Of a stretch of DNA of 39,390 nt, positions 15,700 to 23,687 are shown piece by piece (within the stretch, counting starts at the first letter, position 1; each line of letters begins with the position of its first letter). Source of the stretch: Planctomycetota bacterium (GTDB taxonomy: Bacteria; Planctomycetota; JAPUJT01); NCBI GenBank assembly GCA_027296055.1, contig JAPUJT010000156.1:1-39390 (forward strand), in the 5' to 3' direction. The notes below the pieces were generated by a model. It did no database searches and had not been told where the DNA came from. It saw nothing but the letters and a program-made list of their open reading frames with translations. The position numbers were made by a program, and so were the translations under genes.

Positions 15700-16935
15700 T
15701 TAGGGGAAGAGTTCCTCGTCTTCCGCCTGGACGTCTTCCTTCAGGAGAAGATCGATGTCTTCGTCGTCGAGGCTGTCCTTGGCATCCGGGGCGTCGGGCG
15801 ACGGCTTCGTGGCGCCGCTCGCCAGATTCCCCAGCTTTCTCACGCAGGTGAGGCAGTAGAACTTATCCTGAGAAGCAACAGCGAGCCCACTCTCGAGGTC
15901 ATCTCGAGAGAGTACGCGCGAGCAGAGGTCGCAGGTGATCTCACCGTCCGGCTTGGCGGCCGGCGCCGGCTTTGGCTTTGCCCTCCGACGCGTGGCGGTC
16001 TTGGCCTCCGGCGAGGCGGCTGGTTTCTCCTTCGCCCTCTTCGACGGCTTCTTCTTCTTCTTTTTCGGAGGGGGGGGGGCTTCCTCCGCAAGGTCCGGTT
16101 CGGGCGCCTTCGGCGGCTTGGCCGGTTCGGGGCTGCCCACGAGATTGAACTGCATGATCGAGAAACCGACCTTGATGTGATCCCCCTCCTTCAGGGTGTG
16201 CTTGCTGATCTGCTCACCGTTGACGAAGGTCCCGTTCCGGCTGTCCCGATCGATCGCGTACCACTGGGCGCCATCCTTCATGATTCGCGTATGGTGGCGG
16301 GAGATCTTGATGTCCATGATCTTGATGTCCGCCTCGGAAGCCCGGCCGATGGAGAACTCGCTCTTCCCCGCCAACTCGAAAACGGTGCCCGCGATCGGAC
16401 CCTCCAGGACCGTGAGCCGGGCCGCCCCAGCGGTGGGAGCCTCCAGAGGCTCCACGACCACCGTGTCCGGATCCACATCCGCATCGTCCGGCTCCTCCCG
16501 GGAGGCGGGCTCCCGATCCTTGATCGGACCGGTGTCCTTGTCCTCCCTCTTGACGGGCTGCTCCCAGGGCGGGGGCTCGAAGTCGATCTCGATGTCCTGG
16601 GTTGGCTCCTTGCGGCCGGCGGCCTCCGGATTCCGGAAGACCATGACGACGGGACCGATCTGGATCGTGTCCCCGTCACTGAGGAGATCCTTGGTGATAC
16701 GCTCCCCGTTGATGAAGGTGCCCTTCGTGGTGTTGAGGTCGTAGAGGGTGAAGTCCCCCCGCTCCTTGTAGATCCGACAGTGGTTCATCGCCACGCCAGT
16801 GTCAGGGATCTCGATATTGGAGCTGGTCGCCCGGCCGATCTCGAAGATGGCGCGGCCGCTGAGGACGAACTCCTTCCCCGCTGCCTTGCCCTCGGTCACG
16901 ACAATCTTCGGAATGTCTGCGGAATTATCGGCCAA
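15700..16935 (-). CDS. double-FHA protein with basic linker and C-terminal zinc ribbon
   Basis: 411 aa. FHA domain 1 covers about 9-100 and FHA domain 2 about 173-265. The second is canonical: GRAS, then ISRHHTRI (211-218) and SRNGTFVNG. The first has GRATSS and NTTKGTFING but reads AMNHCRI where SRxH is expected, so phosphothreonine binding there may be weak. A lysine/alanine/proline-rich segment like the histone H1 tail follows (about 271-330, with PPPPKKKKKK). Next comes a Cys4 zinc ribbon (335, 338, 361, 364) and an acidic tail. The protein is probably cytoplasmic and reads Ser/Thr kinase signals; the tail could touch nucleic acid. The start is TTG at 16935 with AAGGA 9 nt upstream; no in-frame ATG precedes it. 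It is the first gene of the nupC-punA operon. Confidence 0.87.
   Translation of the reverse strand: MADNSADIPKIVVTEGKAAGKEFVLSGRAIFEIGRATSSNIEIPDTGVAMNHCRIYKERGDFTLYDLNTTKGTFINGERITKDLLSDGDTIQIGPVVMVFRNPEAAGRKEPTQDIEIDFEPPPWEQPVKREDKDTGPIKDREPASREEPDDADVDPDTVVVEPLEAPTAGAARLTVLEGPIAGTVFELAGKSEFSIGRASEADIKIMDIKISRHHTRIMKDGAQWYAIDRDSRNGTFVNGEQISKHTLKEGDHIKVGFSIMQFNLVGSPEPAKPPKAPEPDLAEEAPPPPKKKKKKPSKRAKEKPAASPEAKTATRRRAKPKPAPAAKPDGEITCDLCSRVLSRDDLESGLAVASQDKFYCLTCVRKLGNLASGATKPSPDAPDAKDSLDDEDIDLLLKEDVQAEDEELFP
16070..16079. repeat. 10-bp homopolymer (G on plus, C on coding strand) inside the FHA gene
   Basis: Ten consecutive G bases on the plus strand encode the PPPP of the linker on the minus strand, next to a run of Lys codons. 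It is the longest single-base run I noticed in the window. Slippage here would shift the frame after both FHA domains and before the zinc ribbon. Confidence 0.85.
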
Positions 16936-16995
16936 CTGATGAGTTCCTTGGACGCGGACTATTATCCTGGGCCCGGGAGTCCTACCCCATTAGGA

Positions 16996-17023
16996 ATATT
17001 AAGACGCCTGCCCCACATGTCAA
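16996..17023 (-). promoter_or_regulatory. near-consensus sigma70-like promoter of the FHA-nupC-punA operon
   Basis: On the minus strand TTGACA (17018-17023) is a perfect -35 box and TAATAT (16996-17001) a good -10 box, with a 16-bp spacer. Transcription would start near 16989, leaving a leader of about 55 nt before the TTG start at 16935. Confidence 0.7.
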
Positions 17024-17247
17024 GGAGCGTCGACGCTTTTCCGGCTCGGCCCCCTGGCCCTAATCCCTTGGGCCCGACAGGCATAGCTCTCCCAGCCCGC
17101 CCCCGATCGGCGAATCCCCCCGGAATATCGGCTGATTGGACCCACGACCAGAGGGGCCACAGATTATCACAATCATCCTCTACCACAACGGATTAGCCCG
17201 ATGATGCGACATTTCTCTCTAGGCTCCTACAACTGAAGCGCCGAGGC

Positions 17248-17276
17248 TTGCTTGTGAGGGCGCCGACGCTTATCCT
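17248..17276 (+). promoter_or_regulatory. weak promoter candidate for the lipoprotein gene at 17289
   Basis: TTGCTT (17248-17253) and TATCCT (17271-17276) are 17 bp apart. The -10 box ends 12 nt before the ATG, so the transcript would have a leader of only about 6 nt. This fits the lack of a Shine-Dalgarno sequence before that ATG, but box matches are modest. Confidence 0.3.
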
Positions 17277-17288
17277 GAAGTCCTGATT

Positions 17289-18275
17289 ATGCGAGCGCTT
17301 CTGATCGAGTTCGTCGCTTTCCTGGTGGTTTTTGCCGTCGGCTGCAATAGAGGCCACGACAAGAAGGCCCCGCCTCCACCCGGGGGGTGCCCCGGAGTGC
17401 CGGTCAACATTCAGGCGGATATCGAGGGGCCAGAGGATCCCTTCGAGGGCGATCCGTATGACCTGTGCATCCCCGTGTCGGGTGGGGTTGTACCCTACGC
17501 CTGGTCGATCATTTCCGGGACTCTCCCGGCAGGTCTCACGCTGGACGCTGCCGCGGGGTGCATCACGGGGACGCCCGCTGTCTGTTCGGCGGGAACCTAC
17601 CCCGTCACGGTCCAGGTCACGGACTCGTGCACCAGTCCGGGTCCGCAGACCGATACCCGACAGCTCTCAATCCTTATTACTTTCCTCGTCCCTCCCCCCC
17701 GCTTCGGGTGGGGGGACAACTTCAGCAATGGCATTTCGGAATGGGATACCTGCAGCACGTTTGGCGGGCCGGTTTCCTCTATCGACAGCTCCTTCGGAAA
17801 CCCGGCACCTTCTCTCGACGTGGGCGGTTCCAGCGGGGACAACGGCGAGGCAGTCACGGTTCTCCAGACTCTCGATTTTGACACAGGGTCAGGGGGGTAT
17901 ATCGCGGCCGACTTCTACATTCCCTCGCTCGGCACCAATTTCGTGGACGCCTGGATTGGCCTGAAGAATGTGGGATGCGACGGCGGTGCTCCCGGACTCG
18001 ACTCGGGAGCCTTCATAATGTTCTCGGCTGCTGCGAGTGCAAGGAGCTTCGGTCTCAACGGTACCGTCGTCTTCAGCGACGCAGCGTTGACGACGGGCTG
18101 GCACAGGGTGGAGATCTATATCGGTCGATGCCGCTTGGTGGACTACTACGTGGATGGTGTCCTGGTTTACTCGAGCACGACTTCCCTGAGCACGCTATAC
18201 AACCTCAGCAGCATAACTGTGGGCGGGCGTTCTTCCGGCGGCCCCGTCAGGATCGACAACGTCTTTCTGAACTGA
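17289..18275 (+). CDS. lipoprotein with putative-Ig domain and concanavalin-like domain
   Basis: 328 aa. The signal peptide ends in FAVGC (Cys19). A short charged patch (NRGHDKK) and a PPPP tether follow. Residues about 36-132 look like a He_PIG-type putative Ig domain: VPYAWSIISGTLPAGLTLDAAAG and ITGTP are its typical phrases. From about 140 to the end the sequence looks like a LamG/concanavalin-like jelly roll (DNFSNGISEWD near the start, YYVDGVLVYSS and VRIDNVFLN at the end). There are several cysteines, possibly paired. It is probably a surface glycan- or protein-binding lipoprotein. It has no obvious partner gene; the next gene is convergent. Confidence 0.78.
   Translation: MRALLIEFVAFLVVFAVGCNRGHDKKAPPPPGGCPGVPVNIQADIEGPEDPFEGDPYDLCIPVSGGVVPYAWSIISGTLPAGLTLDAAAGCITGTPAVCSAGTYPVTVQVTDSCTSPGPQTDTRQLSILITFLVPPPRFGWGDNFSNGISEWDTCSTFGGPVSSIDSSFGNPAPSLDVGGSSGDNGEAVTVLQTLDFDTGSGGYIAADFYIPSLGTNFVDAWIGLKNVGCDGGAPGLDSGAFIMFSAAASARSFGLNGTVVFSDAALTTGWHRVEIYIGRCRLVDYYVDGVLVYSSTTSLSTLYNLSSITVGGRSSGGPVRIDNVFLN
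17688..17717. other. strong intragenic hairpin at the domain junction
   Basis: GTCCCTCCCCCC and the downstream GGTGGGGGGAC can pair over 12 positions, with one mismatch and one G-U pair, around a CGCTTC loop. It lies exactly between the Ig-like and LamG-like parts of the lipoprotein gene. It could slow translation or transcription, or be only a result of Pro and Gly codon choice in a GC-rich genome. Confidence 0.55.
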
Positions 18276-18296
18276 CGCGGCAGGACGGCGGCAGGC

Positions 18297-18324
18297 GTTT
18301 GTCCGTACAGACCCGAAGCCGGGT
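18297..18324. terminator. possible bidirectional hairpins between convergent genes
   Basis: Two short overlapping stem-loops are visible: GTTTGT-CCGT-ACAGAC (18297-18312) and ACCCG-AAGC-CGGGT (18311-18324). They lie in the 66-bp gap between the lipoprotein stop and the phosphomannomutase stop. Neither is followed by a T-tract, so they are weak terminator candidates. Confidence 0.25.
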
Positions 18325-18341
18325 GCATCCGCCCCCACCGA

Positions 18342-19676
18342 TCAGATCGGCGTTCCCAGCATTTTCTGAAGCCGCTCCAGCCCCTGCTCCATGGCCTGGA
18401 GAGTGCCGCCCTCGACGTTCAACCGGACCAACGGCTCCGTGTTGGACTTGCGGAGATTGAACCACCACCCTTCCATGCGGACCGTGATTCCATCCAGTCT
18501 CGTAATCGATTCCTGGCGGAAGGCCTCCTCGACCTGCGCCATCACGGCGTCCGGATCCTGGATGCGGAAGTTGATCTCTCCGGTCGTGTGAAAACGTCGG
18601 AGTGGCTGGACGATCTCCGAGAACGGCCCCTTCATCTTGGTGGCCAGGACCATAATCTCCACCATGGCGATCAGCCCGGAATCGGCGTAGTAGTTGTCGC
18701 GGAAGTAGAAGTGGCCGGAAAGCTCGCCTCCGAACGGGGAATCGAGGGACCGCATCTTGGCCTTGATGAACGAGTGTCCCGTCCTCTCTGTCACCGGCTC
18801 CCCGCCGGCAGCGCGGATCTCATCCGCTACGACCTGGCTGGATCGAAGGTCGTAGACGATCGGAGAGCCCGGATGGCGCTGGAGCATCTCGCGGGCGATC
18901 AGGGCGGTCAGCAGGTCCCCGGCCACGGTTGTCCCTTCCTCGTCGACGACGGCGCATCGATCACCGTCCCCGTCGAAGGCGAACCCGAGGTCCGCCCCCA
19001 TGGAGCGCACCGCCTCCCGGAGAGGGTCAAGATTCGCGGGGACCAGGGGATTCGGCTCGTGGTTGGGAAAGCTGCCGTCCGGCTCCATGAAGAGGCTCTT
19101 CGCTTCCACCAACGGCAGACCTCGCAGCAGATCGGGCAGGAACGTCCCTACCATCCCATTGGCCGTATCCGTGGCGATTCGCAGCGGGCCGACATCCTTG
19201 GCGAAGGAGAGGATATGCTCGACATATCGTTTACGGATGTCGTTCACGGAGCTTGTCCCCGAGCGACCCGCCCGTTCGTAGCGACCCGACTCGACGAGCG
19301 ACTGGATCTCCTTCAGACCGGAGTCGCTCCCTATCGGTCTCGCCTCTCTCCCGCAGAGCTTGAAGCCGTTGTCCTTCCCCGGATTGTGGCTGGCGGTGAC
19401 CATCAGTCCCCCGGCCGCCTCCAGCGCCCCCGTGGCATAGTAGAGCGCCGGCGTCGTCACGGGTCCCACCGTGATCACATCGATCCCCGCATCCTGGATT
19501 CCCTCCTGGATCTCCCTGCACAGGGAAGGGGATGAGACGCGCACGTCCCGCCCCAGGACGATGGGTGAGCTCCCGATGAACGACCCGAACGCGTTCCCGA
19601 TCTTCCGAGCGATCTCCTCGGTGATCTGGGAGCCGTACTCCCCTCGGATGTCATATGCCTTGAAGATGGAGTTCAT
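18342..19676 (-). CDS. manB: phosphomannomutase/phosphoglucomutase
   Basis: 444 aa, cytoplasmic. It interconverts hexose 6- and 1-phosphates, feeding GDP-mannose or UDP-glucose synthesis. All four alpha-D-phosphohexomutase domains are present. Domain 1 has FKAYDIRG and the phosphoserine loop TASHNPG (Ser96). Domain 2 has the Mg site DGDGDR (Asp235, 237, 239). Domain 3 has the sugar loop GGELSGH (316-322). Domain 4 has the phosphate-binding RKSNTEPLVRLN. Length is normal. It begins 13 bp after the stop of the VWA gene on the same strand and is likely co-transcribed. The ManB/AlgC group fits best, but sugar preference cannot be read safely. No strong ribosome site is visible. Confidence 0.93.
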   Translation of the reverse strand: MNSIFKAYDIRGEYGSQITEEIARKIGNAFGSFIGSSPIVLGRDVRVSSPSLCREIQEGIQDAGIDVITVGPVTTPALYYATGALEAAGGLMVTASHNPGKDNGFKLCGREARPIGSDSGLKEIQSLVESGRYERAGRSGTSSVNDIRKRYVEHILSFAKDVGPLRIATDTANGMVGTFLPDLLRGLPLVEAKSLFMEPDGSFPNHEPNPLVPANLDPLREAVRSMGADLGFAFDGDGDRCAVVDEEGTTVAGDLLTALIAREMLQRHPGSPIVYDLRSSQVVADEIRAAGGEPVTERTGHSFIKAKMRSLDSPFGGELSGHFYFRDNYYADSGLIAMVEIMVLATKMKGPFSEIVQPLRRFHTTGEINFRIQDPDAVMAQVEEAFRQESITRLDGITVRMEGWWFNLRKSNTEPLVRLNVEGGTLQAMEQGLERLQKMLGTPI

Positions 19677-19689
19677 GAGTTGTGTTCGA

Positions 19690-22224
19690 TCACGGTACTC
19701 TGGCGTCCTGTCGGGCGGCGGACCTCACCATAGGTCGCCTTCCGATCCGAGTCAAGCCGAGACCGAGCTCGAGGATCAGAAGGACGAGTGCGGACCCGAG
19801 AAGCCACGGGCGTAGCGGCCGGTCGGTTGCTCGCGATCTCCCTGCGATCGCGCCGTGGGCCGGGCCGTAGACTCCCCCGGTCATTGCAGCGATCCGTTCG
19901 AGCAGGCTGCGGTGCGGGCTCAGGTCGCGCATCTCCAGGCCGCCTCCCAGGGACCAGGGAATCATGCCCAGCATCTTCCGTCCGCCGGGGACATCCTCTT
20001 CGAGAAGCAAGTGGACCGCCGATGAGGGGGGGGAGAATCGCGCCCCGTAGGTCCGCGCCCCGATCGGCCGCAGCGAGATCGGGTCCTCACGTCCGATCGA
20101 GACCCACAGCTTCCTCATAGATTTCCCCGCAGCGGAATCGTCCTCCTCGACCTCGAGATAGACGCCGTCGCCCTTCAGTTCGAGCCTGAACTCGAGCCCG
20201 CCCAGGTCTGACGGCCTCGCGGCCCAGCGGATCCCCTGGGAGAGAAAGGTGGACAGATCCGCCCAGGACCTCCAGGGAAGACCCCAACGGGTGTGAAGAG
20301 CGGATGGGAACGCGAGGGCCCTCCCGGCGCCGACACGCCAGCCGCCGAGGATCGGGTAGGCCCCCGCCTGCATGTAGATGGTGGCGCCCTCCCGGGCCGC
20401 AGTGGCCACGAAGCCCTCGAGAGGTGGAGGAGGGGACAGGCCGGAAACCGGTCCGCCTCCGCCCACTAGCTCCACCTCCACTCGGCCTTCCCGGGTAAGC
20501 CGGCCTCGGGCGAGACTTACCTCCTGGCGGAAGAACTCGGCCACCGCATCCGAAATCCCCAGGATCCGCCGGTACCTCCCGCGTCCGACGCGCGCGATCT
20601 CGGCGAGGCGCGGCTCGTCGACATCGTGACCGACGGCAATCACACTCACCGTTACATCGGGATCGGCCCGGCAGATCTCTTCCCACTCCTCCCAGGTTTC
20701 GTCTGACTCATCCGACCGGCCATCGGAGAGGACGATGACATGACGCACCCGGTCCCCCTCCCCCGCCAGATCCTTGACGGCGCGCGCCAGGGGCGGAAAG
20801 AGTCGCGTCCCCCCCCCGGGGCTTGTGCGAAGAAGGGCCTCCCGGATCGCAGACTGTGAACGGACGGGTCCGAGAGGGACCGCCACGGTCACGTCGTCTC
20901 GAAAGGTGATCACTTCGAGACGGTCGTTCTCCCCGAGGGCCGGGATGGGAAGGATCGATGTCACCGCCCTCCGGAATTTCGACTCGCCCTGGACCGTGCT
21001 GGCCATGCTCCCTGACGCGTCCAGCACGATGGCGAGCGAGATCTCGCGCGAGCTACTCTCCTGGGGATCGCTGGCGAGGGGGAGCAGGTCGTCGAGGACG
21101 GATCCGGCGTAGCCTCCTGGACCGAACGATCGCTTTCCTCCCAGGACGAAGATCCCTGCTCCTCCCTCCTTGACGGCCATGGCGATCTCGTCGATCCGTC
21201 TCTCGCCCAGCTCATCGCGGCTCAAGTTGTCGAGCAGGATCAGGTCCGCGAATCTCACCGGACCGACCTCTTCCGGCGTCCGGACCGTGAGGCGCACGCC
21301 GGGCAGTCCTCCGATCGGTAGGACCCGGGCGGGGGATCTGGTCAGGGCGAGGACCTCGATCCCCTCCCCCACTCGCACGCGGGCCTGACCCGTGTTGTTC
21401 TCCAGATTCGCCTCGGCGGGCAGGCCCCCCAGGGTGAGCTTGTATCCGTAGGTCCCCGTCTTCGGGATTCGATCCTCGAAACGGATCCGCCTCGGTATGC
21501 CGGGCCGGAGAACGACGAAGCGTTCCTGCGGAACAGACCCCGTCCGGACGAGACGCACCGATGTCCCGCCCCCGTGAGCGGAAACCACTATTCCCTCGAT
21601 CCCGAACGGCTCGCCGGCGCTCACTTCGGCCGGGCAGCGCAGGCCATCCACCCTCAGGTCGGGCAGGTCGGCGATCCCCAGATCGACTGGAAAGATGCGA
21701 ACGCCCGCGGAGCGAGCCGCAGCAACCGCATCGATGGCGCGGCCGGTCGTCTCTCTCCCATCCGAGAAGAGCACGATATCGGCATGCGGATCCTCGAGCA
21801 GAGCCTGCCGGAGACCCGCCTCGATGTTGGTTGCGGTCCGGGAGCCGGGAGACGGCAAGGAGGGCAGATCCAGCAGCCTATCCGGAGGGCCGGAAGGAAC
21901 GGGCACGGACGCCTGAGCGGAGAACGTGACCAGAGCCACACGATCGTGAGGGCCCAACGTGCGCGCCTGCTCCTCCATCATTTCGCGAGCGCGCGCCTCG
22001 TTCCGCTCGAAGCTGCGGGAAGTGTCCAGCACATAGACCCTGTGCATCGATCCCGCGTCCGAAGGGATGGAGACGTCTGCCAGGGCGGCGAGACAAGATA
22101 GGAGGATGGCTGCCTGCAGGACGGGGCGTCCCCACGCTCCCGTGGCTCGCCCTCTCCACACCAGGAAGGCGGCCCCGACGGGTAGGACGAGCCACAGCCA
22201 GAAGGGATCTCGAATCTCCATCAT
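19690..22224 (-). CDS. BatA-like membrane protein with two VWA domains and a glutamine-amidotransferase-like module
   Basis: 844 aa. Two N-terminal membrane helices (about 7-24 and 33-50) precede VWA 1 (62-185). Its MIDAS is intact: Asp67, Ser69, Ser71, Thr130 and Asp155 (LFSDGRE). A beta-rich part (190-285) follows, then a segment with EVLALTRSPA, ILLDNL and FVLGGKRSFGPGGYAGS. That segment resembles the catalytically dead glutamine-amidotransferase fold of such proteins. VWA 2 spans 396-560 with Asp402, Ser404, Ser406, Thr473 and Asp501. A last membrane helix lies near 805-825. The family is probably a periplasmic scaffold linked to envelope integrity. I prefer the ATG at 22224, because IRDPFWLWLVLP is the usual BatA N-terminus and GAGG lies just upstream. 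The frame is open to 22266. Confidence 0.85.
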   Translation of the reverse strand: MMEIRDPFWLWLVLPVGAAFLVWRGRATGAWGRPVLQAAILLSCLAALADVSIPSDAGSMHRVYVLDTSRSFERNEARAREMMEEQARTLGPHDRVALVTFSAQASVPVPSGPPDRLLDLPSLPSPGSRTATNIEAGLRQALLEDPHADIVLFSDGRETTGRAIDAVAAARSAGVRIFPVDLGIADLPDLRVDGLRCPAEVSAGEPFGIEGIVVSAHGGGTSVRLVRTGSVPQERFVVLRPGIPRRIRFEDRIPKTGTYGYKLTLGGLPAEANLENNTGQARVRVGEGIEVLALTRSPARVLPIGGLPGVRLTVRTPEEVGPVRFADLILLDNLSRDELGERRIDEIAMAVKEGGAGIFVLGGKRSFGPGGYAGSVLDDLLPLASDPQESSSREISLAIVLDASGSMASTVQGESKFRRAVTSILPIPALGENDRLEVITFRDDVTVAVPLGPVRSQSAIREALLRTSPGGGTRLFPPLARAVKDLAGEGDRVRHVIVLSDGRSDESDETWEEWEEICRADPDVTVSVIAVGHDVDEPRLAEIARVGRGRYRRILGISDAVAEFFRQEVSLARGRLTREGRVEVELVGGGGPVSGLSPPPPLEGFVATAAREGATIYMQAGAYPILGGWRVGAGRALAFPSALHTRWGLPWRSWADLSTFLSQGIRWAARPSDLGGLEFRLELKGDGVYLEVEEDDSAAGKSMRKLWVSIGREDPISLRPIGARTYGARFSPPSSAVHLLLEEDVPGGRKMLGMIPWSLGGGLEMRDLSPHRSLLERIAAMTGGVYGPAHGAIAGRSRATDRPLRPWLLGSALVLLILELGLGLTRIGRRPMVRSAARQDARVP

Positions 22225-22282
22225 GCCTCGAATTTGGTGGAGGTCATGAAACTCGATCTCCATCATGGTAGAATTGAGCGGA

Positions 22283-23344
22283 ATGGGAAGGACGTTTCCC
22301 TACTTTCTCGTTCTGTTGAGCATCAGCCTGGGCGCGGCCTACGGCTGGAGCCGGGCGGGTTCGCCCAAATTCTGGAAGCGATCTCCCGGCGCTCCCCCTC
22401 ATGTAGCTGATCCTCGTCCACCTCAGGGCGAGATTCTCACACCCATGATTGGTCAGATCCCTCAGGTCGGTCAGATTCCCCATCAGGTTCCCTTGCTCGC
22501 CGCTGGCGCCCTGTTCGAGGATCTCGATTTTGCCGGCGCGCGAGCCGCCTACGCAGAGATCGCGCGCGTGACCGACGGGGAAGCCAGGAGAGGGGCTCGA
22601 CATCTCGAGATCCTGTCGGAGATCTTCGATCGGGCGACCCGCAACGTGCCCCGAAGGTTGCCTGCCGACGCGCCTCAGGAAGTGACCCTGACGAACGATC
22701 GGGTCCTGATCGGACAGGTGACGACCGACGTCCTGGGAAACGTGACCTTGAAGACCGATCAGGGGATCTCCGCCACGTTCTCTCCTGGCCAGGTCGAATC
22801 CGTGCGACGGGTCGAGACGGCGACCTGGAGGGCCAAGAACGAGGTGGAGCTTCGGCGGCGGCTGGAGAAGGTCGGGGATGAGCTTCCTGCCGCGCTCGAC
22901 TACTTCCAGGCGGCGTACTTCTGTATCCGGACCGGTCTGGGGGATCGGGCCGCGGACCTTCTGATGAAATCCTCCCAGGCGGACGGCTTCCCCATGGTGA
23001 TCGAGACCCTCGGTGGGGATGACGCGGGTCGCCTCCTGGCGCGATGGGAGGGGCTGACACGCCCCGGCGTGGAGCCGGCGGGTCCGGCGTCCGCGGTTTC
23101 GCGGGGAGACAGCCTCCCCGAAGCGGAGCGACTCTATCAGAGGGCCCTGGTCCACTACCGGAAGTCGTGGCCTGGAATGGCCCACGCGGCGGATGAGTTG
23201 AAAAAGGCGCGGGCCCTCTTCGAGGACGCTCGAGATGTCGTCGAGAGGGCAAAGATGGCCAATCCGGATGACCGCAAGCTCGAAGCCCGCCTGCAGGACC
23301 TTCAGACGCTCATTTACGACTGCATAAAGCGGGCAATTTTGTAA
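22283..23344 (+). CDS. membrane-anchored protein of unknown function
   Basis: 353 aa. One N-terminal hydrophobic segment (FPYFLVLLSISLGAAYGW, about 5-22) is a signal or anchor. A proline-rich stretch follows, with the internal near-repeat IGQIPQVGQIP. Residues about 75-120 look like a helical TPR-like pair. VTLTNDRVLIGQVTTDVLG, NVTLKTDQG and FSPGQVESVRRVE look like a small SH3/Sm-like beta barrel. The C-terminal half is helical and charged, probably coiled-coil (LKKARALFEDARDVVERAK). I do not recognise the family. An ATG at 22265 is in frame but would overlap the longest reading of the divergent VWA gene. The start at 22283 gives a cleaner signal sequence. Its partner may be the divergent VWA protein, but only position supports that. 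Confidence 0.75.
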   Translation: MGRTFPYFLVLLSISLGAAYGWSRAGSPKFWKRSPGAPPHVADPRPPQGEILTPMIGQIPQVGQIPHQVPLLAAGALFEDLDFAGARAAYAEIARVTDGEARRGARHLEILSEIFDRATRNVPRRLPADAPQEVTLTNDRVLIGQVTTDVLGNVTLKTDQGISATFSPGQVESVRRVETATWRAKNEVELRRRLEKVGDELPAALDYFQAAYFCIRTGLGDRAADLLMKSSQADGFPMVIETLGGDDAGRLLARWEGLTRPGVEPAGPASAVSRGDSLPEAERLYQRALVHYRKSWPGMAHAADELKKARALFEDARDVVERAKMANPDDRKLEARLQDLQTLIYDCIKRAIL

Positions 23345-23378
23345 GTTTCGCGGCCGCAAACCCCAAATTGGACTCAGG

Positions 23379-23407
23379 TTGACACGATCCCGGAAGGTTG
23401 CTATTCT
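23379..23407 (+). promoter_or_regulatory. near-consensus sigma70-like promoter of the ATP synthase operon
   Basis: TTGACA (23379-23384) is a perfect -35 box and TATTCT (23402-23407) a fair -10 box, with the ideal 17-bp spacer. Transcription would start near 23414, about 45 nt before the atpZ start. It is the only promoter-like site I see before the ten-gene operon, whose later genes mostly overlap or nearly touch. Confidence 0.72.
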
Positions 23408-23459
23408 TTCCGCCTTTCGGTGATTAGACGGCCTCTGCCATTAGCGGCGAGGCGGGGGT

Positions 23460-23687
23460 ATGGAGAACGAGCCGGGCCTCGGGCGTTCCGTACGGGCGTA
23501 TGGCCGGTATTTTCATCTCGGGCCACAGTTCGTCATCACCATCGGTGTCCTAGCCCTCGGTGGGAACTGGATCGACGGGCGCCTAGACACGCAACCCTGG
23601 TTTCTGATCGTGGGTTTCGCCCTTGGTTTCGGGGCTGCGTTCTACAACTTGTATCAGGAAGTCTACGGGGAAAAGAGGGGCCGATGA
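23460..23687 (+). CDS. atpZ: AtpZ-like ATP synthase accessory membrane protein
   Basis: 75 aa with two membrane helices (about 24-38 and 47-65). LGGNWIDGRLDTQP and the following GFALGFGAAFYNLY are the typical AtpZ/AtpI-family hairpin, with Gly-rich packing and a short polar loop. AtpZ proteins work with AtpI near the F0 sector and have been linked to Mg2+/Ca2+ handling and c-ring assembly in other bacteria. The gene is first in the operon; its stop overlaps the next start (ATGA at 23684-23687). Confidence 0.85.
   Translation: MENEPGLGRSVRAYGRYFHLGPQFVITIGVLALGGNWIDGRLDTQPWFLIVGFALGFGAAFYNLYQEVYGEKRGR

Larger units (their letters stand above)
16936..17288. other. intergenic region between divergent FHA and lipoprotein genes
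   Basis: These 353 bp hold no coding frame I can support. The left part carries the minus-strand promoter described separately. The middle is C/G-rich (GGGCCCGGG near 16969-16977, GGCCCCCTGGCCC near 17050). The right part is more AT-rich (GATTATCACAATCATCC near 17162). Near the lipoprotein gene an imperfect direct repeat of GCGCCGAGGCTT and GCGCCGACGCTT occurs about 22 bp apart (17238 and 17260), which could be a regulator site. Confidence 0.6.

Noticed and set aside
15685..17196. 503-codon open frame on plus strand over the FHA gene
   Set aside because: Antisense shadow of the double-FHA protein; the composition is Arg/Gly/Leu-rich with no motif.
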